NCBI GenBank assembly: GCA_945875065.1
Contig: CAMCJC010000186.1
Span: forward strand, 1 to 5,814
Direction of reading: 5' to 3'
Source: an uncultured Propionibacteriaceae bacterium
GTDB lineage: Bacteria > Actinomycetota > Actinomycetes > Propionibacteriales > Propionibacteriaceae
DNA: 5,814 nt
Notes under the pieces: model-generated
Told to the model about the DNA's origin: nothing
Database searches by the model: none
The model's input: the letters and a program-made list of their open reading frames with translations, nothing else
Shown: one piece after another, positions 1-5,814 of the stretch
How the letters are laid out: every line of letters starts with the position of its first letter
Position numbering within the stretch: position 1 is the stretch's first letter
Translations under genes and position numbers: made by a program

Positions 1-1
1 G

Positions 2-1231
2 TTGCGCCTGCTTAACGCCCTGATCCCGCACGTGACCCCCGGCAGCTTGCGGGGCACCGTGACGGTCGATGGTCTGAACACGGCCACGGCGGGGCTCACC
101 GAGGTCGGGATGCGCACCGCCACCGTCTTCCAGAACCCCGCGACCCAGTTCTTCACGACGACGGTGGCCGACGAGCTCGCGTTCGCCGGCCAGAACTACC
201 AGGTCCCGGCCCCTAAGATTCGACGTCGCCGCGCTCAAGCCCTCGCCGACCTGGGCATCGAGGACCTCGCCGACCGTGACCTCCGCGGGTTGTCCGGCGG
301 GCAGCTCCAGAAGGTCGCGTGCGCGCAGGCGCTCGCCCAGCGGGCCCCGATCGTCCTGATGGACGAGCCCACCTCCAACCTCGATCCCGAGGCCATCGAC
401 GCCATCCGTGATCTCGTCTCTCGCCTAAAGGCTCTCGGCCACACCATTCTCGTCGCCGAGCACCGCGTCTACTTCTTGGCCGGCCTCGTCGACCAGGCCC
501 TGCTCGTCGACGAGGGTCGCATCGCCGCCCGCATGTCCGGCGACGACTTCTTCGCCATGTCCGACGACGACCGGCGGCGCCTCGGGCTGCGCACCCTCAT
601 CCGCCCCGAGCTGCCCGGGGAGGTCGTGAACGTCCTGGCGGTCGGCGGCTCCGCCCCCGCCGATAACACCCCCGGGCTGGTCATCGAGAACTTGGTCGTC
701 GAGCGCGGTGAACACACCATCTTGGACATCGGCCGCCTCAGCTTCCCGGCCAGCTCCATCACTGGGATCGTCGGCCCGAACGGCATCGGCAAAACCACCC
801 TCGTGCGGGCCATCTGCCGGCTTCAGAAGGCCCGACGCGGCGTCCGCATCACCCTCGACGACGCCCCCCTGAACCCCGGCCAGGCGTTCCTCGTGATGCA
901 GGACGTCCACCGCCAGCTGTTCGCCGAATCCGTCGCTGACGAGGCCAGCGCCGCCCAACTCGCCCGCCTCGACCTCGAGCACCTGGCCAACCGGCACCCG
1001 CTGTCCCTGTCGGGTGGGCAGAAGCAGCGGCTCGTCATCGCCACCGCCATCGATCAGGATGCCCGCGTCGTCATCCTCGACGAGCCGACCTCCGGCGTCG
1101 ACCATCGCCACCTGATGTCCATCGCCGCCGAGCTGCGTGCCCTCGCCGACGACGGCCGGGTCGTCATCGTCGTCAGCCACGACGCCGAGTTCCTCTCCGA
1201 ATGCGCGGATCGCCTGATCCGCCTGACTTGA
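2..1231 (+). CDS. ECF-type ABC transporter double ATPase (two fused ATP-binding domains), 5' end missing
   Basis: This protein hydrolyses ATP at the inner face of the membrane to power a transporter. Its 5' end lies outside the window: the visible 409 residues begin just after where the Walker A motif of domain 1 should be, and the first codon (TTG) is an internal leucine. Domain 1 shows the Q-loop (FQNP, Q44), signature LSGGQ (97-101), Walker B LMDEP (D121, E122) and switch histidine H154 in VAEHRVYFL. Domain 2 shows Walker A GPNGIGKTT (258-266, K264), Q-loop Q300 in VMQDV, LSGGQ (336-340), LDEP (D360, E361) and H393. FQNPxxQFF and the EHRxYFL motif are typical of the fused EcfA-like ATPases that sit beside EcfT and MptD-type S components. 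Catalytic residues are intact in both domains except for the unseen Walker A. The stop codon is 9 bases before the next ABC gene, so they share an operon. The family is clear; the substrate is not. Confidence 0.93.
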   Translation: MRLLNALIPHVTPGSLRGTVTVDGLNTATAGLTEVGMRTATVFQNPATQFFTTTVADELAFAGQNYQVPAPKIRRRRAQALADLGIEDLADRDLRGLSGGQLQKVACAQALAQRAPIVLMDEPTSNLDPEAIDAIRDLVSRLKALGHTILVAEHRVYFLAGLVDQALLVDEGRIAARMSGDDFFAMSDDDRRRLGLRTLIRPELPGEVVNVLAVGGSAPADNTPGLVIENLVVERGEHTILDIGRLSFPASSITGIVGPNGIGKTTLVRAICRLQKARRGVRITLDDAPLNPGQAFLVMQDVHRQLFAESVADEASAAQLARLDLEHLANRHPLSLSGGQKQRLVIATAIDQDARVVILDEPTSGVDHRHLMSIAAELRALADDGRVVIVVSHDAEFLSECADRLIRLT

Positions 1232-1238
1232 AAGGAAG
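1231..1238 (+). promoter_or_regulatory. Ribosome binding site for the first half-transporter
   Basis: AAAGGAAG lies directly before the ATG at 1241, and its first base is also the last base of the upstream TGA stop. This suggests reinitiation or coupled translation. A second, purine-rich site, GAGGGGAAGG (1268-1277), precedes an in-frame ATG at 1283, so the true start of the downstream gene is not fully settled. Confidence 0.6.
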
Positions 1239-1240
1239 CC

Positions 1241-3028
1241 ATGACCACGTCAGCGCAACCCTTGGACGAGGGGAAGGCCACGATGACAGTCGCCGACCTG
1301 ATATCCCCCGCCCGGCCCAAGATGATCCTCTCGGCCGTGTGCACGGCGTTCGGGGCGCTCCTGGCGGTGGTGCCGTTCATCGCATTGCACAAGATGGCGG
1401 CGATCTGGCTCGGCGAGGACCAGACGACGGGGCTGCTAGGCCAACCCGTAACCTGGGCGGTCATCGCCGTCGTCGCCCTCGCCGGCTCCCAACTCCTGTA
1501 TCTCTCCGGGCTCGGCATCACCCACCTCGCGGAGGCGAAGCTGCGCCACCAGCTGCGCCGCCGCCTCGTCGACGCCTTCAGCCGCCTGCCGCTCGGCCGT
1601 GTCGCCGAGACTCCGCGTGGCGCGATCCGAAAGATCGTGTGCGACGACACGTCGTCCATCCACACCCTCGTAGCGCATGTCCCAGGCGACGCCACGAACG
1701 CGGCCGTCGGCGCCCTGGCCGGCCTCGGCTACCTCCTGTGGGTGGATTGGCGGCTGACGCTGGCGATCTTCGGCCTCTGGGTCCTCGTCGCCATCGTCTT
1801 GATGGGCACGATGCCACGAACCCTCGGCAAGATCACCGAGCGCTTCGCCGAGGCCCAGACGAAGGTGGCGGCGGCCACCGTCGAGATGCTGGAGGGCATC
1901 AAAGAGATCAAGAACTTCCAGGCCGCCGAGGCCACCCGCACTCGCTTCAACCAGGCCCGCGAGGAGTTCGCCAAGTTCTCGTACGAGTGGCTGCGAGCCT
2001 CCGGCCGGGCCATATGCCTCATCGGGGCGTTCCTGCGGCCCGCCGTCGTCGTCGCCACCGTGGCGCCGTTCGCCGTCTGGTTCACCAGCCAGGGCTGGAC
2101 TCCCCTCTCCGCGACCCTGCCGTTCTTCCTGCTCGCGCCCGCGATCCCCGACGGCCTGACCGTCTTGGTCTACATGATGCAGCACATCTACGAGTCCCGG
2201 CAGGCCGCCCGGGACACCGCGCAACTGCTGTCCGAGCCGCCGATGCCCGAAGGCGACCACCGCGACGACGTCGGCGATGTCCGGGGCCTCGTAGAGCTAG
2301 ACAACGTCACTTTCTCCTACGAGCCGGGCCATCCGGTCCTTCGCGAGGTCAGCCTCACGGCCCGCCCCGGCACCGTGACGGCGCTCGTGGGTCCCTCGGG
2401 CGGCGGCAAGTCGACGCTTGCGAGCCTGATCGCGCGATTCCACGACGTCGACTCGGGCGAAGTGCGGATCGGCGGCGTCGATGTGCGTCAGGCGCGGTTC
2501 AAGTGGCTGTACTCACAGGTCGCTCTGGTGCTTCAGGACGTCGACCTCACCCACGACACCATCCGTGCCAACATCGCTCTGGGGCGCCCGACGGCGACTC
2601 AGGAGGAGGTTGAGGCCGCCGCCGCGGCCGCCTGCATCCACGACCGGATCCTGCGCCTTGAAGCCGGATACGACGCCGTCCTCGGCGAGGATGCGATCCT
2701 CTCCGGCGGTGAGCGGCAACGCCTCACCCTGGCCCGCGCCTACCTTCAGGATGCGCCGATCCTCATCCTCGACGAGGCCACCGCCCAGACCGACCCGGCC
2801 GCCGAACGCGACATCCACGCCGCGCTCAGCCGGCTCGCCGCGGGCCGCACCGTCGTCGTCATCGCGCACCGGCTCGCCACGATCCGCGACGCCGACCAAA
2901 TCCTGGTCCTGGAGGACGGGAGCGTCGTCGAGGAGGGCAAACACGAGGACCTGGTTGCCGCAGGCGGCCGCTACGCCGCCATGTGGAAGCGCCAAGGCGA
3001 AACCGGCTCGGAAGGACAGGAGGCCTGA
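1241..3028 (+). CDS. ABC half-transporter, permease fused to ATPase (YbtPQ/IrtAB-like), subunit 1
   Basis: A 595-residue half-transporter: an N-terminal exporter-type membrane domain followed by an ATPase domain. Likely membrane segments are near residues 28-49, 71-93, 153-169, 171-190, 257-281 and 289-311. The segment MLEGIKEIKNF (216-226) is typical of the cytoplasmic extension in this fold. The ATPase has Walker A GPSGGGKST (384-392, K390), Q432 in VLQDV, signature LSGGE (487-491), Walker B LILDEA (D511, E512) and switch H543. The D-loop region reads TAQTD (514-518) where most relatives have TSALD. Paired with the next gene it should form a heterodimer. YbtPQ and IrtAB have this fold yet import metal-siderophore complexes, and the ECF ATPase neighbour supports import here, but this is inference. 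There is no fused siderophore-interacting reductase domain as in IrtA. The start at 1241 has an adjacent ribosome binding site; ATG 1283 would give a protein 14 residues shorter. A multidrug or peptide exporter is the main alternative. Confidence 0.92.
   Translation: MTTSAQPLDEGKATMTVADLISPARPKMILSAVCTAFGALLAVVPFIALHKMAAIWLGEDQTTGLLGQPVTWAVIAVVALAGSQLLYLSGLGITHLAEAKLRHQLRRRLVDAFSRLPLGRVAETPRGAIRKIVCDDTSSIHTLVAHVPGDATNAAVGALAGLGYLLWVDWRLTLAIFGLWVLVAIVLMGTMPRTLGKITERFAEAQTKVAAATVEMLEGIKEIKNFQAAEATRTRFNQAREEFAKFSYEWLRASGRAICLIGAFLRPAVVVATVAPFAVWFTSQGWTPLSATLPFFLLAPAIPDGLTVLVYMMQHIYESRQAARDTAQLLSEPPMPEGDHRDDVGDVRGLVELDNVTFSYEPGHPVLREVSLTARPGTVTALVGPSGGGKSTLASLIARFHDVDSGEVRIGGVDVRQARFKWLYSQVALVLQDVDLTHDTIRANIALGRPTATQEEVEAAAAAACIHDRILRLEAGYDAVLGEDAILSGGERQRLTLARAYLQDAPILILDEATAQTDPAAERDIHAALSRLAAGRTVVVIAHRLATIRDADQILVLEDGSVVEEGKHEDLVAAGGRYAAMWKRQGETGSEGQEA
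3018..3023 (+). promoter_or_regulatory. Consensus Shine-Dalgarno that fixes the start of the second half-transporter
   Basis: A perfect AGGAGG lies 7 bases before ATG 3031 and inside the last codons of the preceding gene. It favours ATG 3031 over the in-frame GTG at 2983, which would add 16 hydrophilic residues and overlap the upstream gene by 46 bases. The position indicates translational coupling between the two subunits. Confidence 0.85.
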
Positions 3029-3030
3029 GC

Positions 3031-4770
3031 ATGTGGAAGCTGCTGCTGCGGGTGGTCAACCCGAAGGAGATGAAGGTCATCGTCGCCTGGTTCGTCGCGT
3101 CGGCCGTCCTGCAAGGCGCGACGCTCGGCCTGCTGATCCCGTTCCTGCGCGCCCTGTACTCCGGCGCACCGACGGTGACGGGGTGGCTGGCGGCCCTCGT
3201 AGCCGCGGGCGTGATGACCTTCGCCGTCGACGCCACCGCCACGTTCCGCTCCTACCGGGTCAGCGTCTATGAGGTGTGCGACACCGTGATCAGCCGCGTC
3301 GCCGAGCACGTGTTGGCCCTGCCCCTCGGCTGGTTCTCCGCGGCTCGGCAGGCAACCATCGTCAACGCGGTCTCCAAGGAGATCAACACGTTGTCCCACC
3401 TGGCCTCCATGGTCATCCCGAACCTTTGCAACGCCTTCGTGGTGCCGCTGGTGATGATCCTGGTGGTGGCGACCGTCGAGTGGCCGCTAGCCGTAATCAT
3501 GGCGCTGACCGCAGTCCCGCTGTACCTGATCTGGCGGCGAATGGCGGCCGCCACCACCCGCGCCAACGAGGCGGAGGACGTCGCGGCGGCAGCCACCGCG
3601 GGGCGTCTAGTCGAGTTCGCACGCCTCCAACCGGTGCTGCGGGCCACCGGCGTCACCGAGTCGGGCTGGCAGCCCGTGCACGACGCGCTCGACGCCGACG
3701 CGGCCGCTACCCTGAGCGGCCTGCGCACCAAGGGCCGCCCGGCGCAAGGGTTCAACCTAGTAGTCAACGTGTCATTCGCCTTGATCATGGCGGTCGGGCT
3801 GTCGGCGGTGAGCGGACACCGGCTCGACGTCGTCGCTTACCTGGCGCTCATGGCGGTGATGGCCCGAATGCTCCTGCCTCTGACCAAGGCCGCCATGTAT
3901 TCGGCCGAGGCGAACAACGCCGCCGTCGCGCTGCGTGCCATGAACACCATCCTCGACGCGAAGCCCTTGCCTGACCCGAGCCTGACTGAGGAGGTCGCGG
4001 TTGAAGGTACCGCCATTGCGCTAGACAGCGTCAACTTTGCGTATGAGGAGGGGCACCGGGTACTGGATGGTGTCACGTTCACCGCGGAGCAGGGCCAGGT
4101 TACGGCCCTCGTCGGACCATCGGGGGCGGGCAAGTCGACGGTGCTGCGGCTCGCCGCGCGCTTCTGGGACCTCGACTCGGGGATCTTGTCGATCGGCGGT
4201 GCAGACGTGCGGCGTCTGACCACGTCGACGATCATGTCTTTGACCTCAATGGTGTTCCAAGACGTGTACCTGTTCGATACCTCGATCCGGGAGAACCTGC
4301 GGATGGCTCGACCGGAGGCGACTAACGAAGAGCTCGCCGAAGCCGCCCGTCGCGCCCGACTGGACAGCGTCATCGAGGCCCTGCCGCAGGGCTGGGAGAC
4401 GCGGGTGGGGCCGGCCGGGACGAGCCTGTCCGGCGGGGAGCGCCAACGGGTCGCGATCGCCCGGGCCTTCCTGAAGGACGCCCCGATCCTGCTGCTCGAC
4501 GAGATCACCTCGGCCCTGGACGGGGAAAACGAGACCGCCATCGCGGAAGTCCTGCGTGAGCTCTCGAAGGGCCGCACGGTCCTGATGGTGGCGCACCGGC
4601 TGTCGACGATCCGCCACGCAGACCAGGTCGTCTTCCTAGAACCCGGCCCGAACGGAGCGCGGGTGGCGCAGGTCGGGGCCCCGGCCGACCTGGCGGAGGT
4701 CGAGGGGCCTTACCGTGGCTTCGTAGAGGCGGCCGAAAGCACCGCCCGCTGGCACCTAGCCGGCCGGTAG
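3031..4770 (+). CDS. ABC half-transporter, permease fused to ATPase (YbtPQ/IrtAB-like), subunit 2
   Basis: A 579-residue half-transporter, the likely partner of the preceding gene, from which it is separated by only 2 bases. Membrane segments fall near residues 16-36, 50-70, 126-148, 150-168, 243-261 and 267-285. The ATPase domain has an A-loop tyrosine in FAYEEG, Walker A GPSGAGKST (362-370, K368), Q410 in VFQDVYLFD, signature LSGGE (466-470), Walker B LLLDE (D490, E491), a canonical D-loop TSALD (493-497) and switch H522. The membrane half shares little obvious sequence with subunit 1, as expected for a heterodimer of diverged subunits. Every ATPase motif is intact, so both ATP sites may be active. 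Known relatives are YbtP/YbtQ and IrtA/IrtB (siderophore import) and MdlAB-type exporters. The operon with an ECF ATPase favours metal or metallophore uptake. Direction and substrate cannot be read from the sequence. The stop codon is 25 bases from the end of a convergent gene. Confidence 0.92.
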   Translation: MWKLLLRVVNPKEMKVIVAWFVASAVLQGATLGLLIPFLRALYSGAPTVTGWLAALVAAGVMTFAVDATATFRSYRVSVYEVCDTVISRVAEHVLALPLGWFSAARQATIVNAVSKEINTLSHLASMVIPNLCNAFVVPLVMILVVATVEWPLAVIMALTAVPLYLIWRRMAAATTRANEAEDVAAAATAGRLVEFARLQPVLRATGVTESGWQPVHDALDADAAATLSGLRTKGRPAQGFNLVVNVSFALIMAVGLSAVSGHRLDVVAYLALMAVMARMLLPLTKAAMYSAEANNAAVALRAMNTILDAKPLPDPSLTEEVAVEGTAIALDSVNFAYEEGHRVLDGVTFTAEQGQVTALVGPSGAGKSTVLRLAARFWDLDSGILSIGGADVRRLTTSTIMSLTSMVFQDVYLFDTSIRENLRMARPEATNEELAEAARRARLDSVIEALPQGWETRVGPAGTSLSGGERQRVAIARAFLKDAPILLLDEITSALDGENETAIAEVLRELSKGRTVLMVAHRLSTIRHADQVVFLEPGPNGARVAQVGAPADLAEVEGPYRGFVEAAESTARWHLAGR

Positions 4771-4796
4771 CCGTCGAGCATTCGGCTCCGTCGGCT
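4769..4796. terminator. Possible shared hairpin between convergent genes
   Basis: AGCCG (4769-4773) can pair with CGGCT (4792-4796), and inside it GAGC (4776-4779) pairs with GCTC (4785-4788) around the loop ATTCG, with a 2/3-base internal loop between the stems. It spans the gap between the two convergent stop codons, where a bidirectional terminator would be expected. No T-tract follows on either strand and the stem is interrupted, so this is a weak call. Confidence 0.3.
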
Positions 4797-5380
4797 CAGT
4801 GCAGAGAGGTGTCCGAGTCGGTGAGCCTCCAGGCGTGGATGGGCACGGTCAGGCCGGCACGGGTCGGGGAGCACACGAGGGGCCCCGCCTCGGCCGAGGC
4901 TCCCGGGGGAACCGGCAGGACGCGCACGAGCCGCAGGTCGGCGTCGGCGTCGACGAGCCCCGCACGCACGGTCATGGCGTCGCCGCTGCGGGAGACCCGC
5001 ACGAGTACTCTGCGATCACGCCACTGGGGGACCGGGGCGACCGACCAGTCGGAGGCGCCGCTGGTGACGACGGCGCCCACCTGGCACGCGCCGTCGGCGT
5101 ACTCGACGCCGGCCTTGACCCAGTGCTCGTCGTCGAAGCGCACGAAGATGCCCGCCTGGTCGAACTGCTCGGAGAAGGCGGCGGTGAACTCGACCTCGAC
5201 AGCCGAGTCGTCGGGGAAGTCGGTGAGCAGGGCGTGCTCGGAGTCGTGGATGAAGCCGTACGAGGTGATCCGCCACGCGTCCGAGCCCTCGACGGCGGTG
5301 ACGAGGAGGTCGCTGCCGCTTGTCTCGACACGCGCCGGCTCGTGGGTCCAGCGTCCCTGCTCCCAGGTGATCTGCGTCAT
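4796..5380 (-). CDS. DUF1349 family protein (concanavalin A-like fold)
   Basis: A 194-residue soluble protein with no signal peptide or membrane segment. The central part, QFDQAGIFVRFDDEHWVKAG (72-91), followed by VEYADG, closely matches the hallmark of DUF1349. That family of small beta-sandwich proteins of the concanavalin A-like superfamily is named after the yeast enolase regulator Ree1. The length (about 190 residues) is normal for the family and both ends look complete. The biochemical role of bacterial members is not established; the fold suggests ligand or carbohydrate binding, but I see no catalytic residues I can name. It is convergent with the ABC operon and so not co-transcribed with it. 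The ATG at 5380 is preceded on its strand by no Shine-Dalgarno sequence. Family assignment is firm; function is unknown. Confidence 0.88.
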   Translation of the reverse strand: MTQITWEQGRWTHEPARVETSGSDLLVTAVEGSDAWRITSYGFIHDSEHALLTDFPDDSAVEVEFTAAFSEQFDQAGIFVRFDDEHWVKAGVEYADGACQVGAVVTSGASDWSVAPVPQWRDRRVLVRVSRSGDAMTVRAGLVDADADLRLVRVLPVPPGASAEAGPLVCSPTRAGLTVPIHAWRLTDSDTSLH

Positions 5381-5386
5381 GGCATC

Positions 5387-5392
5387 AAGCTA
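5387..5392 (-). promoter_or_regulatory. Candidate -10 element (TAGCTT) for a leaderless DUF1349 transcript
   Basis: On the minus strand TAGCTT fits the TANNNT pattern of actinobacterial -10 boxes. It ends six bases before the ATG, where a -10 box sits if transcription begins at the A of the start codon. No convincing -35 box is seen at 16-19 bases (the 17-base spacing gives TGCGTT), and there is no Shine-Dalgarno sequence, so the case rests on spacing and one hexamer. Confidence 0.4.
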
Positions 5393-5529
5393 CCGCGTAC
5401 CCCGCGAACAACGCACCTGGAGGATTATTCAAAGAAACACTCGAAGCTGCCCTGATCGGAAGTTTTATCACCCCCGAGGGAATCTCCTGGATGGGTGCTT
5501 TACAAGAGAGGCGAACTGTCGCGAATAGC

Positions 5530-5555
5530 GCCTTAAGGCTGCCGGTTTATCGGCA
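5530..5555. repeat. Perfect 10-base palindrome next to a 5-bp hairpin
   Basis: GCCTTAAGGC (5530-5539) is a perfect palindrome. It is followed at once by TGCCG (5540-5544), the loop GTTTAT, and CGGCA (5551-5555). The palindrome could be a dimeric repressor site or part of an element end; the hairpin is short and has no T-tract. No partner copy of either element is seen in the window. Confidence 0.4.
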
Positions 5556-5739
5556 TAGGTTGGGTCCACAACGTTTCAACGCCATTCAACAAGGTCACCA
5601 GAAGACCAAGACGTCACCCTGCTGCAACCCTCTCACCGCCGCCAAGAACCCAGCTTTGCTCTGTACCGGCCGCCGGCAACAGGCCCACCCCGTAACAGAA
5701 GGACGCTCACGACCCACACCCGGAACCCCTCACCAACGA

Positions 5740-5764
5740 CACAACCCGATACCCCCAGGGTGTG
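5740..5764. repeat. Small hairpin with a C-rich loop
   Basis: CACAACCC (5740-5747) can pair with GGGTGTG (5758-5764), giving seven base pairs with one bulged A (5743), around the ten-base loop GATACCCCCA. An alternative fold pairs ATACCC (5749-5754) with GGGTGT (5758-5763) around a CCA loop, with one G-U pair. The loop resembles C-rich RNA hairpins but has only five C residues, so I do not assign it to a known RNA family. Confidence 0.3.
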
Positions 5765-5814
5765 CACGAATCGCCGGGCCAGGTGAACGGACGACGCAAA
5801 ACCCCTAGCCACAC

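Larger units (their letters stand above)
5381..5814. other. Gene-free region with unusual base composition
   Basis: No convincing gene is seen on either strand over 434 bases. By hand count G+C is 53, 52 and 53% in the three 60-base lines from 5401 to 5580, far below the coding part of the window, then rises to 58-67%. From 5581 to the end the plus strand has 97 C against 50 G and 64 A against 23 T, so it is about 69% A+C. An open plus-strand frame runs from 5371 to at least 5808, but its first start codon is ATG 5491, with no Shine-Dalgarno sequence. That product is rich in Pro, Thr, Gln and Arg, as the base bias alone would predict. The region may hold a decayed mobile element, an untranslated leader or an unannotated RNA. 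No tRNA, rRNA or CRISPR repeat is visible. Confidence 0.6.

Noticed and set aside
425..1180. Long minus-strand open frame opposite the ECF ATPase (251 residues)
   Set aside because: It lies wholly antisense to a gene with intact ABC motifs. Its product is a low-complexity Gly/Asp/Val-rich string, as expected from mirrored high-G+C codons.
1201..2613. Plus-strand open frame in another phase over the first half-transporter (470 residues)
   Set aside because: Its product is an Arg/Pro/Gly-rich string typical of an off-frame reading of GC-rich coding DNA. The frame from 1241 carries all ABC motifs.
2983..3030. Upstream GTG start for the second half-transporter
   Set aside because: It would overlap the preceding gene by 46 bases and add a hydrophilic, Arg-rich tail. 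ATG 3031 has a perfect AGGAGG at ideal spacing.
3837..4577. Minus-strand open frame opposite the second half-transporter (246 residues)
   Set aside because: It is antisense to a clear ABC gene, Ser/Arg-rich, and has no recognisable domain. It is a shadow frame.
4809..5528. Plus-strand open frame over the DUF1349 gene running into the intergenic region (239 residues)
   Set aside because: It is antisense to a recognised family along most of its length, with no domain and no proper start context.
5554..5572. IdeR/DmdR-like iron box around TAGGTTGGG, which would have suited a metal-uptake locus
   Set aside because: Only the left half resembles the palindromic consensus; the right half does not match. 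It is also not upstream of the transporter operon.
5491..5808. Short open frame as a real 105-residue gene
   Set aside because: It has no Shine-Dalgarno sequence, and its Pro/Thr/Gln/Arg-rich product follows from the A+C bias. I kept the wider frame only as a possible remnant.
1..5814. CRISPR array, tRNA or rRNA gene, complete insertion sequence, or defence system
   Set aside because: No regularly spaced repeats, cloverleaf, rRNA-like sequence, intact transposase or paired terminal inverted repeats were seen on either strand.

Overview
The window is GC-rich (about 68-75% G+C where I counted by eye in the genes). Third codon positions are mostly G or C, genes are tightly packed, and one gene has a possible leaderless start. 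All of this fits an actinobacterium (Actinomycetota). I cannot name a genus from the sequence alone.

Positions 1-4770 are the 3' part of one plus-strand ABC-transporter operon that begins to the left of the window. First comes a double ATPase of the energy-coupling-factor (ECF) type, cut by the window edge. After 9 bases comes a fused permease/ATPase half-transporter, and after 2 more bases a second one. The two half-transporters look like the subunits of a heterodimer of the YbtPQ/IrtAB kind. In those families the proteins have an exporter fold but bring in metal-loaded siderophores. ECF ATPase pairs normally power an EcfT plus an S component, and these may be encoded just upstream, outside the window. 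The best reading is a metal or metallophore uptake operon that combines an ECF module with a YbtPQ-like pair. The substrate is inferred, not seen.

After a 25-base gap holding a weak hairpin, a convergent minus-strand gene (4796-5380) encodes a small DUF1349 protein with a concanavalin A-like fold. It has no obvious link to the transporter. Its start codon lacks a Shine-Dalgarno sequence but has TAGCTT six bases upstream, which suggests leaderless transcription.

Positions 5381-5814 hold no gene I can support. From about 5401 the G+C content falls to about 52-53% for 180 bases. From 5581 to the right edge the plus strand is about 69% A+C. The stretch contains a perfect 10-base palindrome, two small hairpins and an open frame with no start codon. 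It may be a decayed mobile element or gene remnant, a regulatory region, or the edge of a transferred segment. This is the least explained part of the window. I found no complete new system; the operon composition and this odd right flank are the points of interest.
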